64,000 nt of DNA from Asanoa ishikariensis (GTDB lineage Bacteria; Actinomycetota; Actinomycetes; Mycobacteriales; Micromonosporaceae). The position numbers and the translations under genes were made by a program. Shown one piece after another: positions 26,598-33,892 of the stretch (positions are counted from its first letter, which is position 1; the number at the start of each line of letters is the position of its first letter). The stretch is from positions 1,116,001-1,180,000 of the forward strand of contig NZ_FNQB01000001.1 of NCBI RefSeq assembly GCF_900107455.1, written 5' to 3'. Under the pieces are notes generated by a model. The model made no database searches and had not been told where the DNA came from. It worked only from the letters and a program-made list of their open reading frames with translations.

Positions 26598-27349
26598 TGT
26601 TCCTCCTCGTAGCCGGCGACCAGGCGCTCGATGCCGTCGAAAATCATGGTGAGGCCGAACCGGACCTCCAGGTCGAACTCCTGCTCGCTCATGCCCTCTT
26701 CGGGGTCGTCGAACAAGCCTTCGTCGACGAGCCGGGCGAGGTCGGGGAGCTGATCCTTGTCGACGACCAGGCGCAGCATCTCGCCGTACGCGGGATAGCC
26801 CAGCGCCACGCCGGCCGCGCCCTGGTTGACCTCCTGCGCCATGCGCACCTGACCGCGGATGAAGATCAGCAGGAGCATCACCACACCGAGCCGGAGCTCG
26901 GAGGGCACGTGTGTCTTCCGGAAGGAGGCCAGGCCGCGGTCGAGCCAGGTGAGCTGGCCGGGGCCGACTGGCGGGGTCGGGCCGAGTGGCACGTTCAGCA
27001 CCCAGGGGAACTGGCGGTAGAGACCGACCAACGCGTACGCCCAGCGTTCCAGATTGGGTCGCCAGCCCTCGGTTTCGTCGGGCTCGGGTGGCGGGTGCTT
27101 GACCGCGCTCACGTCGGTCATGAGCTGGAGCAGCTCGTCCTTGGTGCGGACGTAGCGGTAGAGCGACATCGCCGACTTGCCGAGTTTCTCGGCCACCCGG
27201 TTCATCGAGAGGGGTCCGAGCCCCTCGGCCGAGGCGATCTCGATGGCGGCGTCGACGATCTGCTCGATGCTGAGGTTCGGGCGCGGGCCGCGCTTGGCGG
27301 GTTCGCGGCGTCCCCACAGCACGTCGACTCCGGGTGGCAGGTCGGGCAT
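26594..27349 (-). CDS. TetR family transcriptional regulator
   Basis: A 251-residue repressor-like protein. The helix-turn-helix lies at about residues 25-70 (LSIEQIVDAAIEIASAEGLG, SMNRVAEKLGKSAMSLYRYV), and the C-terminal domain is of the TetR_C type seen in tetracycline-repressor relatives. It is divergent from a drug-type ABC exporter, the classical arrangement for a regulator of that exporter. It is cotranscribed with the aminotransferase. The inverted repeat at 27370-27399 is its likely operator. Confidence 0.92.
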   Translation of the reverse strand: MPDLPPGVDVLWGRREPAKRGPRPNLSIEQIVDAAIEIASAEGLGPLSMNRVAEKLGKSAMSLYRYVRTKDELLQLMTDVSAVKHPPPEPDETEGWRPNLERWAYALVGLYRQFPWVLNVPLGPTPPVGPGQLTWLDRGLASFRKTHVPSELRLGVVMLLLIFIRGQVRMAQEVNQGAAGVALGYPAYGEMLRLVVDKDQLPDLARLVDEGLFDDPEEGMSEQEFDLEVRFGLTMIFDGIERLVAGYEEEQ

Positions 27350-27369
27350 TGCTTCATCCTAGAACTGCG

Positions 27370-27399
27370 TATAGCCTAAACAAATTAGCGTAGGCCATA
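27370..27399. promoter_or_regulatory. inverted repeat in the tetR/ABC exporter intergenic region
   Basis: TATAGCCTA (27370-27378) and TAGGCCATA (27391-27399) are inverted copies with eight of nine matches, 12 bp apart. A smaller CTAA-N5-TTAG (27376-27388) lies inside. The region is AT-rich against the GC-rich background. Position between divergent genes suits a TetR operator that controls both. Confidence 0.6.
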
Positions 27400-27416
27400 A
27401 ACAGTTGGGGGAGGGC

Positions 27417-28340
27417 GTGGACGCGATCCAGGTCCAGGGAGTTTCGAAGTCGTACGGTGCGCAACGGGTGTTGACCGACATCGACCTCGTGGTGCCGGCG
27501 GGCAGCGTGTTCGGGCTGCTGGGTCCGAACGGTGCCGGCAAGACGACGCTGGTGCGGATCCTCGCGACGCTGGTCCGGCCGGACGCCGGCCGCGCCAGCG
27601 TGGTGGGGCACAACGTGGTGACCTCGGCCTTCGAGGTGCGCCAGAAGATCAGCCTGACCGGGCAGTTCGCAGCGGTCGACGAGCTGCAGACCGGCCGGGA
27701 GAACCTGGTCATGATCGGCCGACTGCGGCGGCTCGGGCGGTCCACGGCTGCTCGGCGGGCGGACGTGCTGTTGGAGCGGTTCGACCTCGCCGAGGCGGGC
27801 CGCAAGCTGGTCAAGACCTACTCAGGCGGCATGCGGCGCCGGCTCGACCTCGCGATGAGCCTGGTCACCGAGCCGCCGGTGATCTTCCTGGACGAGCCGA
27901 CGACGGGTCTCGACCCGCGCAGCCGGCAGCAGATGTGGTCGTTCGTGCGGGAGCTCGCCGACGCCGGGTCGACGATCTTCCTGACCACGCAGTACCTGGA
28001 GGAGGCCGACCAGCTCGCCGACCGCATCATGCTGATCGACCACGGCGTGGCCGTGGCCGACGGGACCGCGGAGTCGCTCAAGGTGCGGGTCGGCGGGGAG
28101 CGGGTGGAGTTCTCGTTCGAGTCGCCGTCGTCGTGCGAGTTGGCGGTTGCCGATCTTGGTGAGGCGGTCGTCGCGTCGAGTCCTTCGTCCCTGACCGTGG
28201 CGACCACCGGCAGCGCGGCCGAGGTGCGCGAACTGCTCGACCGGATGGACAAGATCGGCGCGACCGTCGACAAGGTCGCCATCCACCGGCCCACCCTCGA
28301 CGACGTGTTCTTCGCCCTGACCGGAGGTAGCCCGCGATGA
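27417..28340 (+). CDS. ABC transporter ATP-binding protein, drug-exporter (DrrA) type
   Basis: A 307-residue single-domain ATPase with Walker A GPNGAGKTT, signature YSGGMRRRLDLAMSL and Walker B VIFLDEPTTGLDP, then the DrrA-type tail (ATVDKVAIHRPTLDDVFFAL). It powers the ABC-2 permease encoded next. GTG at 27417 has GGGGGAGG just upstream; a TTG at 27405 in the same frame is less likely. Export of a drug, antibiotic or lipid under TetR control is the natural inference. Confidence 0.93.
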   Translation: MDAIQVQGVSKSYGAQRVLTDIDLVVPAGSVFGLLGPNGAGKTTLVRILATLVRPDAGRASVVGHNVVTSAFEVRQKISLTGQFAAVDELQTGRENLVMIGRLRRLGRSTAARRADVLLERFDLAEAGRKLVKTYSGGMRRRLDLAMSLVTEPPVIFLDEPTTGLDPRSRQQMWSFVRELADAGSTIFLTTQYLEEADQLADRIMLIDHGVAVADGTAESLKVRVGGERVEFSFESPSSCELAVADLGEAVVASSPSSLTVATTGSAAEVRELLDRMDKIGATVDKVAIHRPTLDDVFFALTGGSPR

Positions 28341-29101
28341 CCAGCGTCTACTGGGCCGTCGACAACTCGTTCGCCATGATCGGCCGCAGCCTGCGCATCT
28401 CCGCCCGCAACGTCGAGGCGTTGCTGATGGCCGTCATGTTGCCGATCATGCTCATGCTGATCTTCGTCTACATCTTCGGCGGCGCGATCAACTCGGGCAC
28501 GGCGTACGTCAACTACGTCGTACCCGGGATCATCATCCTGTGTGCCGGTTTCGGTGCCTCGACCACCGCGGTCAGCGTCACCCACGACATGGTCGGCGGC
28601 GTGATCGACCGCATCCGGTCCATGCCGGTGGCGAGCTCGGCCGTCCTCACGGGACACGTCGTCGCCAGCGTGGTCCGCAACCTGGTCGCGATGGCCATCG
28701 TGGTCGGGGTCGGCCTGCTGATCGGCTGGCGACCCGCGGCCGGCGTCCCCGAGTGGCTCGCGGCCATCGGCTTCCTGGCGCTGTTCATGCTGTCGATCTC
28801 ATGGCTCGCGGCGTGCCTGGGCCTGTTGGTGCGCACCGTCGACGCGGCCGGCGGCGCGACCTTCGCGATCACCTTCCTGCCGTACGTCTCGAGCGCCTTC
28901 GTGCCCGTCGACACGCTGCCGTCCTGGCTGCGCGGCGTCGCCGAGCACCAACCGATCACGCCGATCGTGGAGACCACCCGAGGCCTGCTGATGGGTACGC
29001 CGATCGGATCGAGCTGGTGGATCGCGCTGATCTGGTTCGGCGGCATCACCCTGGTGGCGTTCAGCTGGGCGGCCCTGCTCTTCCGGCGCCGCACTGCCTA
29101 G
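28337..29101 (+). CDS. ABC-2 type transporter permease (DrrB-like)
   Basis: A 254-residue membrane protein with six hydrophobic segments, start ATG overlapping the ATPase stop (ATGA). It has the ABC-2 pattern: an N-terminal amphipathic part followed by ALLMAVMLPIMLMLIFVYIF, then IDRIRSMPVASSAVLTGHV and the late FLPYVSSAFVPVDTLPSWLR. It forms the membrane half of the exporter with the preceding ATPase. Confidence 0.92.
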   Translation: MTSVYWAVDNSFAMIGRSLRISARNVEALLMAVMLPIMLMLIFVYIFGGAINSGTAYVNYVVPGIIILCAGFGASTTAVSVTHDMVGGVIDRIRSMPVASSAVLTGHVVASVVRNLVAMAIVVGVGLLIGWRPAAGVPEWLAAIGFLALFMLSISWLAACLGLLVRTVDAAGGATFAITFLPYVSSAFVPVDTLPSWLRGVAEHQPITPIVETTRGLLMGTPIGSSWWIALIWFGGITLVAFSWAALLFRRRTA

Positions 29102-29110
29102 TTCTCCTTC

Positions 29111-30943
29111 TTAGTCGAAGATCGTCCCGATGCAGAAGGCGCCGATGAGGCTGCCGTCGTCCGAAGCGGACTCCTTGCCGTTGACCGTGATCCGGCAGCC
29201 CAGGCCCTCGTTGTCGCCGTTGGACCGGGTGGCGCTCACGGTCAACAGCAACGAACCCTGGCCGCTGGTGAACTCGTGCGTCCACGGCAGCTTCTGGTTC
29301 TTCAGTTGACGGGTGTCGCCGGCGAGGTCGTCGACGTACGTGATGTCCGCCCGGCCAGTGCCGGTGATCTCGTACACGACGGTCTTGCCGGCGATCCCCG
29401 GCAGGCCGGGCAGTTCGGTCGGCAGGCCTCCCGGATCGTCGTCCGGCTCGAAAGTCGGCAGCGGGTCCACCGGATCCGGGTCGGGAAGGGCCGGGTTGGT
29501 CGGCTGGGTGACGACGGGGTCGTCGTCGCCGGCGTTGGCGATCAGCAGCGCCCCCGCGGTCGCCGCGCCGCCACAGAACAGCAGGGCGAGCACGACGACC
29601 AGCGCGATGATCGGACCGTTGCCCCGCTTCTTCTTGACGGGCTGGTCATAGACCGGAGCCGCGTTGTACGGGTTGTACGGCGCGCTAGGCCCGTAGCCGG
29701 GCGTGTTCGGCTGCGGGTAGCCGTAGGGGCTGCCGGCACCGGACACCGGCGGCGGGGCGTAGGGGTTGGCCGGGGGCGGGTAGGGCCCACTCGGAGCCGC
29801 GCCGTCCGGGGGAGCGAACGGGGCGTCGGACGGCGTACCCGGCGGCCGGGCATAGGGGCTCGGCTCGTAGGGATTCGGAGCTTCGCCGCTTGGCAAGGGT
29901 GAGGTCTTCGGGTACGAGCCGCCGGGCGGGGTCTCGGTCGAGTAGCCGGGTGGGGCGCTGGACGGGTAACCGACCGGGCTGCCGGGCGCGCTGGGGTAGA
30001 CCGGGGCGGAGCCGGGGGTGAAGGTCGGCGTCGCCCCGCGCTGCGGGGTGCTCGGGAGCGGGGCCGTGGGTGGGGGCAGCGGGGTGGTCGGCTGGCCGCC
30101 GAAGGACGGCGGTCGGGGCGCGGTCGGGTCCGCGTCGCCGGTGGGCGCGGGCGGGAGGGGTGTGGTCGGTCCCGCGTCGCTGCCGGGTGCCGGCGGGCGG
30201 GGCGCATCACCTGGGACCGCGGGCGGCACGGTGAATCCGGACGCGGGCGCCGCTCCGCCAGCCGTCGGCGGAGCCGAACTCGTTGAGGGCGCTGGCGGGG
30301 CCGAGCTGACCGGAGGCGCGGAGCTGGCGGGCGGTGCTGGCCAAGCCGGGCTTGCCGAGGGCGCGGGCGGCGCTGAGTTGACCGGCGGCGCCGGCCAAGC
30401 CGGGCTGGCCGAGGGCGCAGGTGGGGCCGAGCTAACCGGCGGCGCGGGCGGTGCCGAGCTAACCGGCGGCGCGGAACTGACCGGCGGCGCCGGCCAAGCC
30501 GGGCTGGCCGACGGCGCCGGCGGAGCCGAGCTGGCCGACGGCGCCGGCGGAGCCGAGCTGACCGGGGGCGCGGATGGCGCGGGGCTGGCCGAAGCCGCGG
30601 GCCCGGCCAGAGTCAGGGACTCGGTCGCCTCAGCCTCGGGAGCCCGGGGCGCGGGCGCCACGGGCGCGGGCGGCGCGGAGCTGACTGGGGGCGCGGGCGG
30701 CGCCGGCGTGCTCGAGGGCGCAGGTGGCGGAGGGCTGACCGGCGGCTCGGACGGTGCCGGGCTCACCGAAGCCGCCGGACCGGCCGGGCTCAGGGGTTCG
30801 GTCGGCTCGGCCTCCGCGGCCGGTGGTGGCGGCGCCGGGGTGGTCGACGGGAACGGAGGCGGAGGCGGATAGGCCTGGGTCCTATCCGACGCGTGCTCGC
30901 CGTCTCCCGTTTGGTCGGGCTCAGGAGGGGTGGGACGGCTCAT
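29111..30943 (-). CDS. proline-rich single-pass membrane protein with MmpS-like C-terminal domain
   Basis: A 610-residue protein from the ATG at 30943, five bases behind GGAG. Residues 1 to about 465 are Pro/Ala/Ser-rich, disordered and probably cytoplasmic, with irregular repeats of an APPAPSASPAWP type. One membrane helix follows (about 468-492, IIALVVVLALLFCGGAATAG). The outer ~110 residues contain the MmpS-like pattern: TVVYEITGTGRADITYVDD, LPWTHEF, and two cysteines (LGCRITVNG and GAFCIG). MmpS proteins assist lipid exporters in mycobacteria; no MmpL is beside it. Convergent with the ABC permease gene. Confidence 0.78.
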   Translation of the reverse strand: MSRPTPPEPDQTGDGEHASDRTQAYPPPPPFPSTTPAPPPPAAEAEPTEPLSPAGPAASVSPAPSEPPVSPPPPAPSSTPAPPAPPVSSAPPAPVAPAPRAPEAEATESLTLAGPAASASPAPSAPPVSSAPPAPSASSAPPAPSASPAWPAPPVSSAPPVSSAPPAPPVSSAPPAPSASPAWPAPPVNSAPPAPSASPAWPAPPASSAPPVSSAPPAPSTSSAPPTAGGAAPASGFTVPPAVPGDAPRPPAPGSDAGPTTPLPPAPTGDADPTAPRPPSFGGQPTTPLPPPTAPLPSTPQRGATPTFTPGSAPVYPSAPGSPVGYPSSAPPGYSTETPPGGSYPKTSPLPSGEAPNPYEPSPYARPPGTPSDAPFAPPDGAAPSGPYPPPANPYAPPPVSGAGSPYGYPQPNTPGYGPSAPYNPYNAAPVYDQPVKKKRGNGPIIALVVVLALLFCGGAATAGALLIANAGDDDPVVTQPTNPALPDPDPVDPLPTFEPDDDPGGLPTELPGLPGIAGKTVVYEITGTGRADITYVDDLAGDTRQLKNQKLPWTHEFTSGQGSLLLTVSATRSNGDNEGLGCRITVNGKESASDDGSLIGAFCIGTIFD

Positions 30944-31222
30944 CTGCGCTCCAAGCGAGGGGCGGCCATGGGCGGCGACCCACGGCGCGGGACGCCGTCG
31001 AGCGTCCCCGAAACCGATGCCTCGGGCAAGCGGATAGCCGTCAAACGGCGGTTGGGCCCGACCGAGGCGATACGGGCCGACAGTACCGGTTGCGGTCCAC
31101 AACGGGCGGTCTCGACCGGGCTGGTGAGCCGGCTTGGCGGGCACGGAACGTACACGGTGCATCGCTCATGTCAGATGATTGATAGGCACACTTTCGAGCA
31201 CGCACCATGAGCGAATTTCGGC

Positions 31223-31228
31223 TAGAGT
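31223..31228 (+). promoter_or_regulatory. glmS -10 box, probably a leaderless start
   Basis: TAGAGT ends eight bases before the glmS ATG at 31236, and there is no ribosome binding site between them. A transcript starting at or next to the ATG would be leaderless, which is common in actinobacteria. No convincing -35 box is seen. Confidence 0.4.
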
Positions 31229-31235
31229 CTGGCTC

Positions 31236-33134
31236 ATGTGTGGAATCGTGGGTTACGTGGGCGCCCGCCCGGCGCTCGGCATCGTGCTCGACGGGCTGCG
31301 GCGCCTCGAATACCGCGGCTACGACTCGGCCGGTGTCGCTGTCGTCGGTGCCGACTGCCTGCTGACCGAGAAGCGTGCGGGCAAGCTCGCCAACCTCGAG
31401 AAGGCCCTGTCCGAGCGCCCGGTCGACACCGCCGAGACCCACATCGGCAGCGGCACGACCGCCATCGGCCACACCCGCTGGGCGACCCACGGCGGCCCGA
31501 CGGACCGCAACGCCCACCCACACCTGTCGCGCAACGGCCGGGTCGCGGTCATCCATAACGGCATCATCGAGAATTTCGCGGCGCTGCGGGCCGAGTTGGA
31601 GGCGACCGGCATCGAGTTCGCCAGCGACACGGACACCGAGGTCGCGGCGCACCTGATGGAGATCGCACTCGCCGCCGTACACCTGGAGAGCCCCGGCATC
31701 GGCCGCCCGCAGGCGCTCGCGGAGGCGATGCGCCGCGTCTGCCGGCGGCTCGAGGGCGCGTTCACGCTGCTCGCGACCGACGCCGGCACGCCCGGCGCGG
31801 TGGCCGCGGCCCGGCGCAACTCACCGCTCGTGGTCGGTCGCGGTGTCGGCGAGAACTTCCTGGCCAGCGACGTCTCGGCGTTCATCGAGCACACCCGCGA
31901 GGCGATCGAGCTCGGCCAGGACCAGGTCGTGCTGATCACCCCCGAGGCCATCGAGATCACCGACTTCGGCGGCGTGGTCGCCGCCGGCCGCGACTTCCAC
32001 ATCGACTGGGACGCGTCGGCGGCCGAAAAGGGCGGCTACGACTACTTCATGCTCAAGGAGATCGCCGAGCAGCCCCAGGCGATCGCCGAGACCCTGCTCG
32101 GCCGGCTGACCGAGCAGGGCGAGATCCGCCTCGACGAGGTCCGCCTCACCGACCAGGACCTGCGCGACGTCGACAAGATCTTCATCGTCGCCTGCGGCAC
32201 CGCCTACCACGCTGGGCTCGTCGCCAAGTACGCGATCGAGCACTGGACCCGCATCCCGTGCGAGGTCGAGCTGGCCAGCGAGTTCCGCTACCGCGACCCG
32301 GTGCTCGACCGCTCCACCCTGGTCGTCGCGATCTCCCAGTCCGGCGAAACCATGGACACCCTGATGGCGCTCCGGCACGCCAAGGACCAGAAGGCCCGAG
32401 TGCTCGCCATCTGCAACACCAACGGCTCCACCATCCCGCGCGAGTCCGATGCGGTGCTCTACACCCACGGCGGCCCGGAGATCGCGGTCGCCTCGACCAA
32501 GGCGTTCCTGACCATGGTCGTGGCCTGCTACCTGATCGGCCTGCACCTGGCCCAGGTCCGCGGCATCAAGTACGCCGACGAGGTGGGCGCCGTCGTCGAG
32601 CAGTTGCAGGGGATGCCCGACAAGCTGCGTACGCTGCTCGGCCGCATGGACCCGGTCCGCGAACTGGCCCGTGACCTCGCGAGCGCCGGCACGATCCTGT
32701 TCATCGGCCGCCACGTGGGCTACCCGGTGGCCCTGGAGGGCGCGCTCAAGCTCAAGGAACTCGCCTACATCCACGCGGAGGGCTTCGCGGCCGGCGAGCT
32801 CAAGCACGGCCCGATCGCACTGATCGACCACGGCACCCCGGTCGTCTGCGTGGTCCCCTCCCCAGCGGGCCGAGGCATGCTCCACGACAAGATCGTCTCG
32901 AACATCCAGGAAGTCCGCGCCCGCGGCGCCCGCACGATCGTGATCGCCGAAGACGGCGACGAGGCGGTAGTGCCCTACGCCGACCACCTGATCTACGTGC
33001 CCCGCACGCCGACCCTGCTGGCCCCGCTGGTCACGACGGTCCCGCTCCAGGTACTCGCCTGCGAGATCGCCTCCGCCCGCGGCCACGACGTCGACCAGCC
33101 CCGCAACCTGGCGAAGTCGGTCACGGTCGAATAA
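31236..33134 (+). CDS. glmS: glutamine--fructose-6-phosphate aminotransferase (isomerizing)
   Basis: A 632-residue enzyme that makes glucosamine-6-phosphate from fructose-6-phosphate and glutamine, the first step to UDP-GlcNAc. The glutaminase domain starts MCGIVGYVGARPALGIVLDG with catalytic Cys2, and has GHTRWATHGGPTDRNAHPH. Two SIS isomerase domains follow (ACGTAYHAG, ISQSGETMDTLMAL; then FIGRHVGYPVALEGALKLKE), and it ends QPRNLAKSVTVE. I start at the ATG whose second codon is the nucleophile cysteine. No glmS ribozyme is present. Confidence 0.97.
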   Translation: MCGIVGYVGARPALGIVLDGLRRLEYRGYDSAGVAVVGADCLLTEKRAGKLANLEKALSERPVDTAETHIGSGTTAIGHTRWATHGGPTDRNAHPHLSRNGRVAVIHNGIIENFAALRAELEATGIEFASDTDTEVAAHLMEIALAAVHLESPGIGRPQALAEAMRRVCRRLEGAFTLLATDAGTPGAVAAARRNSPLVVGRGVGENFLASDVSAFIEHTREAIELGQDQVVLITPEAIEITDFGGVVAAGRDFHIDWDASAAEKGGYDYFMLKEIAEQPQAIAETLLGRLTEQGEIRLDEVRLTDQDLRDVDKIFIVACGTAYHAGLVAKYAIEHWTRIPCEVELASEFRYRDPVLDRSTLVVAISQSGETMDTLMALRHAKDQKARVLAICNTNGSTIPRESDAVLYTHGGPEIAVASTKAFLTMVVACYLIGLHLAQVRGIKYADEVGAVVEQLQGMPDKLRTLLGRMDPVRELARDLASAGTILFIGRHVGYPVALEGALKLKELAYIHAEGFAAGELKHGPIALIDHGTPVVCVVPSPAGRGMLHDKIVSNIQEVRARGARTIVIAEDGDEAVVPYADHLIYVPRTPTLLAPLVTTVPLQVLACEIASARGHDVDQPRNLAKSVTVE

Positions 33135-33236
33135 GCGCGGATCTTTTCCCGGGTCCGCGGTGGCGACGACCGTCGCTCCCGCCGGGGACCGCTCCGCTGC
33201 GCTGCGCTGCCAGGTCCGCGCTGGGTCGCGCACTCG

Positions 33237-33286
33237 AGATCTAGGTAATTCGCTGCTGCCAGAACAGCAAAAATTTACCTAGATCT
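33237..33286. repeat. 50-bp AT-rich palindromic element
   Basis: AGATCTAGGTAA (33237-33248) and TTACCTAGATCT (33275-33286) are perfect inverted copies. The loop contains an inner TGCTG/CAGCA hairpin and a run of five A. It looks like a small folded element or bidirectional terminator, and its AT content stands out from the surroundings. It could be a dispersed palindromic repeat (REP/MITE-like). Confidence 0.65.
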
Positions 33287-33420
33287 ACCAACCCGCCGCG
33301 AAAGCGGCGGCGTCCCTCAGCTCCGCACCCGGGTGCCCGGGGCAGCGTGATCGGCCTCGCCCAGGTCGGACTCGCTGGGCTCGCGACGCCCGCCCGATCC
33401 CGCCAGGCGAGGCAACAGCC

Positions 33421-33520
33421 GACTAGGTGCCGCGCTGGCCGGCTGGGTGCCGCGCTGGCCGGCTGGGTGCCGCGCTGGCCGGCTGGGTGCCGCGCTGGCC
33501 GGCTAGGTGCCGCGCTGGCC
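33421..33520. repeat. five tandem copies of a 20-bp repeat
   Basis: The unit ggctgggtgccgcgctggcc occurs five times head to tail; the first copy reads gactaggtgc at its start and the fifth ggctaggtgc, the middle three are identical. The 20-bp period is not a multiple of three, and there are no spacers, so it is neither coding nor a CRISPR array. A degenerate half-copy follows. Confidence 0.9.
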
Positions 33521-33599
33521 GGCTTTGGCCAGCGTTGGCAGCCTGGCGCTGGCCTGGCCGCTGGTGGCACGGGCGTGCTCTGTCGTCGCCCTGGGCCAG

Positions 33600-33690
33600 A
33601 GGTGATGGTCCTGATGCGAGCTGTTCGCGGTCGGGCGGTCGGGGGCGTCGTCATTCGACGTGCCGTTGTTGTTCTGGGCCTAGGGCTATG
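33600..33690 (-). pseudogene. duplicated 3' end of the DUF1023 gene
   Basis: This segment repeats 33855-33932 with two small gaps and a few changes. On the minus strand both encode the tail IALGPE(Q/H)QRHVE followed by a stop and about 40 bp of the same downstream DNA. Upstream of the tail the similarity ends, so no complete second gene is present. It may be the remnant of a paralogue or of an unequal recombination. Confidence 0.7.
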
Positions 33691-33892
33691 TGGCCTCGCG
33701 CGGGCCGCCTTGGTCCGCGGGTGCCGCGGCTTAGTGCCATGCTGGCCGCGCTGGGTGGCTTGGCCTCGCGGGGACTGGTTTGGCCCGCGCTCGGCCCCCT
33801 GGCGCCGGCCTGGCGGGTGGCGGCGCCGGCCCGCTCGGTACCCGCCCGAGGCGGAGGTGATGGTCCCGGGTTGTTCGCGGTCGGGGGTGTCG

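Larger units (their letters stand above)
33135..33892. other. non-coding stretch between glmS and the DUF1023 gene
   Basis: No convincing gene lies in these 758 bases. The open frames present are short of normal codon preference and cross 20-bp tandem repeats that shift the frame. The stretch holds, in order, a palindromic element (33237-33286), five 20-bp tandem repeats (33421-33520), and a second copy of the end of the DUF1023 gene (33600-33690 against 33855-33932). It looks like an eroding, repeat-collecting region. Confidence 0.75.

Noticed and set aside
31161-31235. longer GlmS start at 31179
   Set aside because: The nucleophile cysteine must be residue 2 after Met removal, so the start is 31236.
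33421-33520. possible CRISPR array
   Set aside because: Repeats are 20 bp and directly adjacent; there are no spacers and no cas genes in the window.
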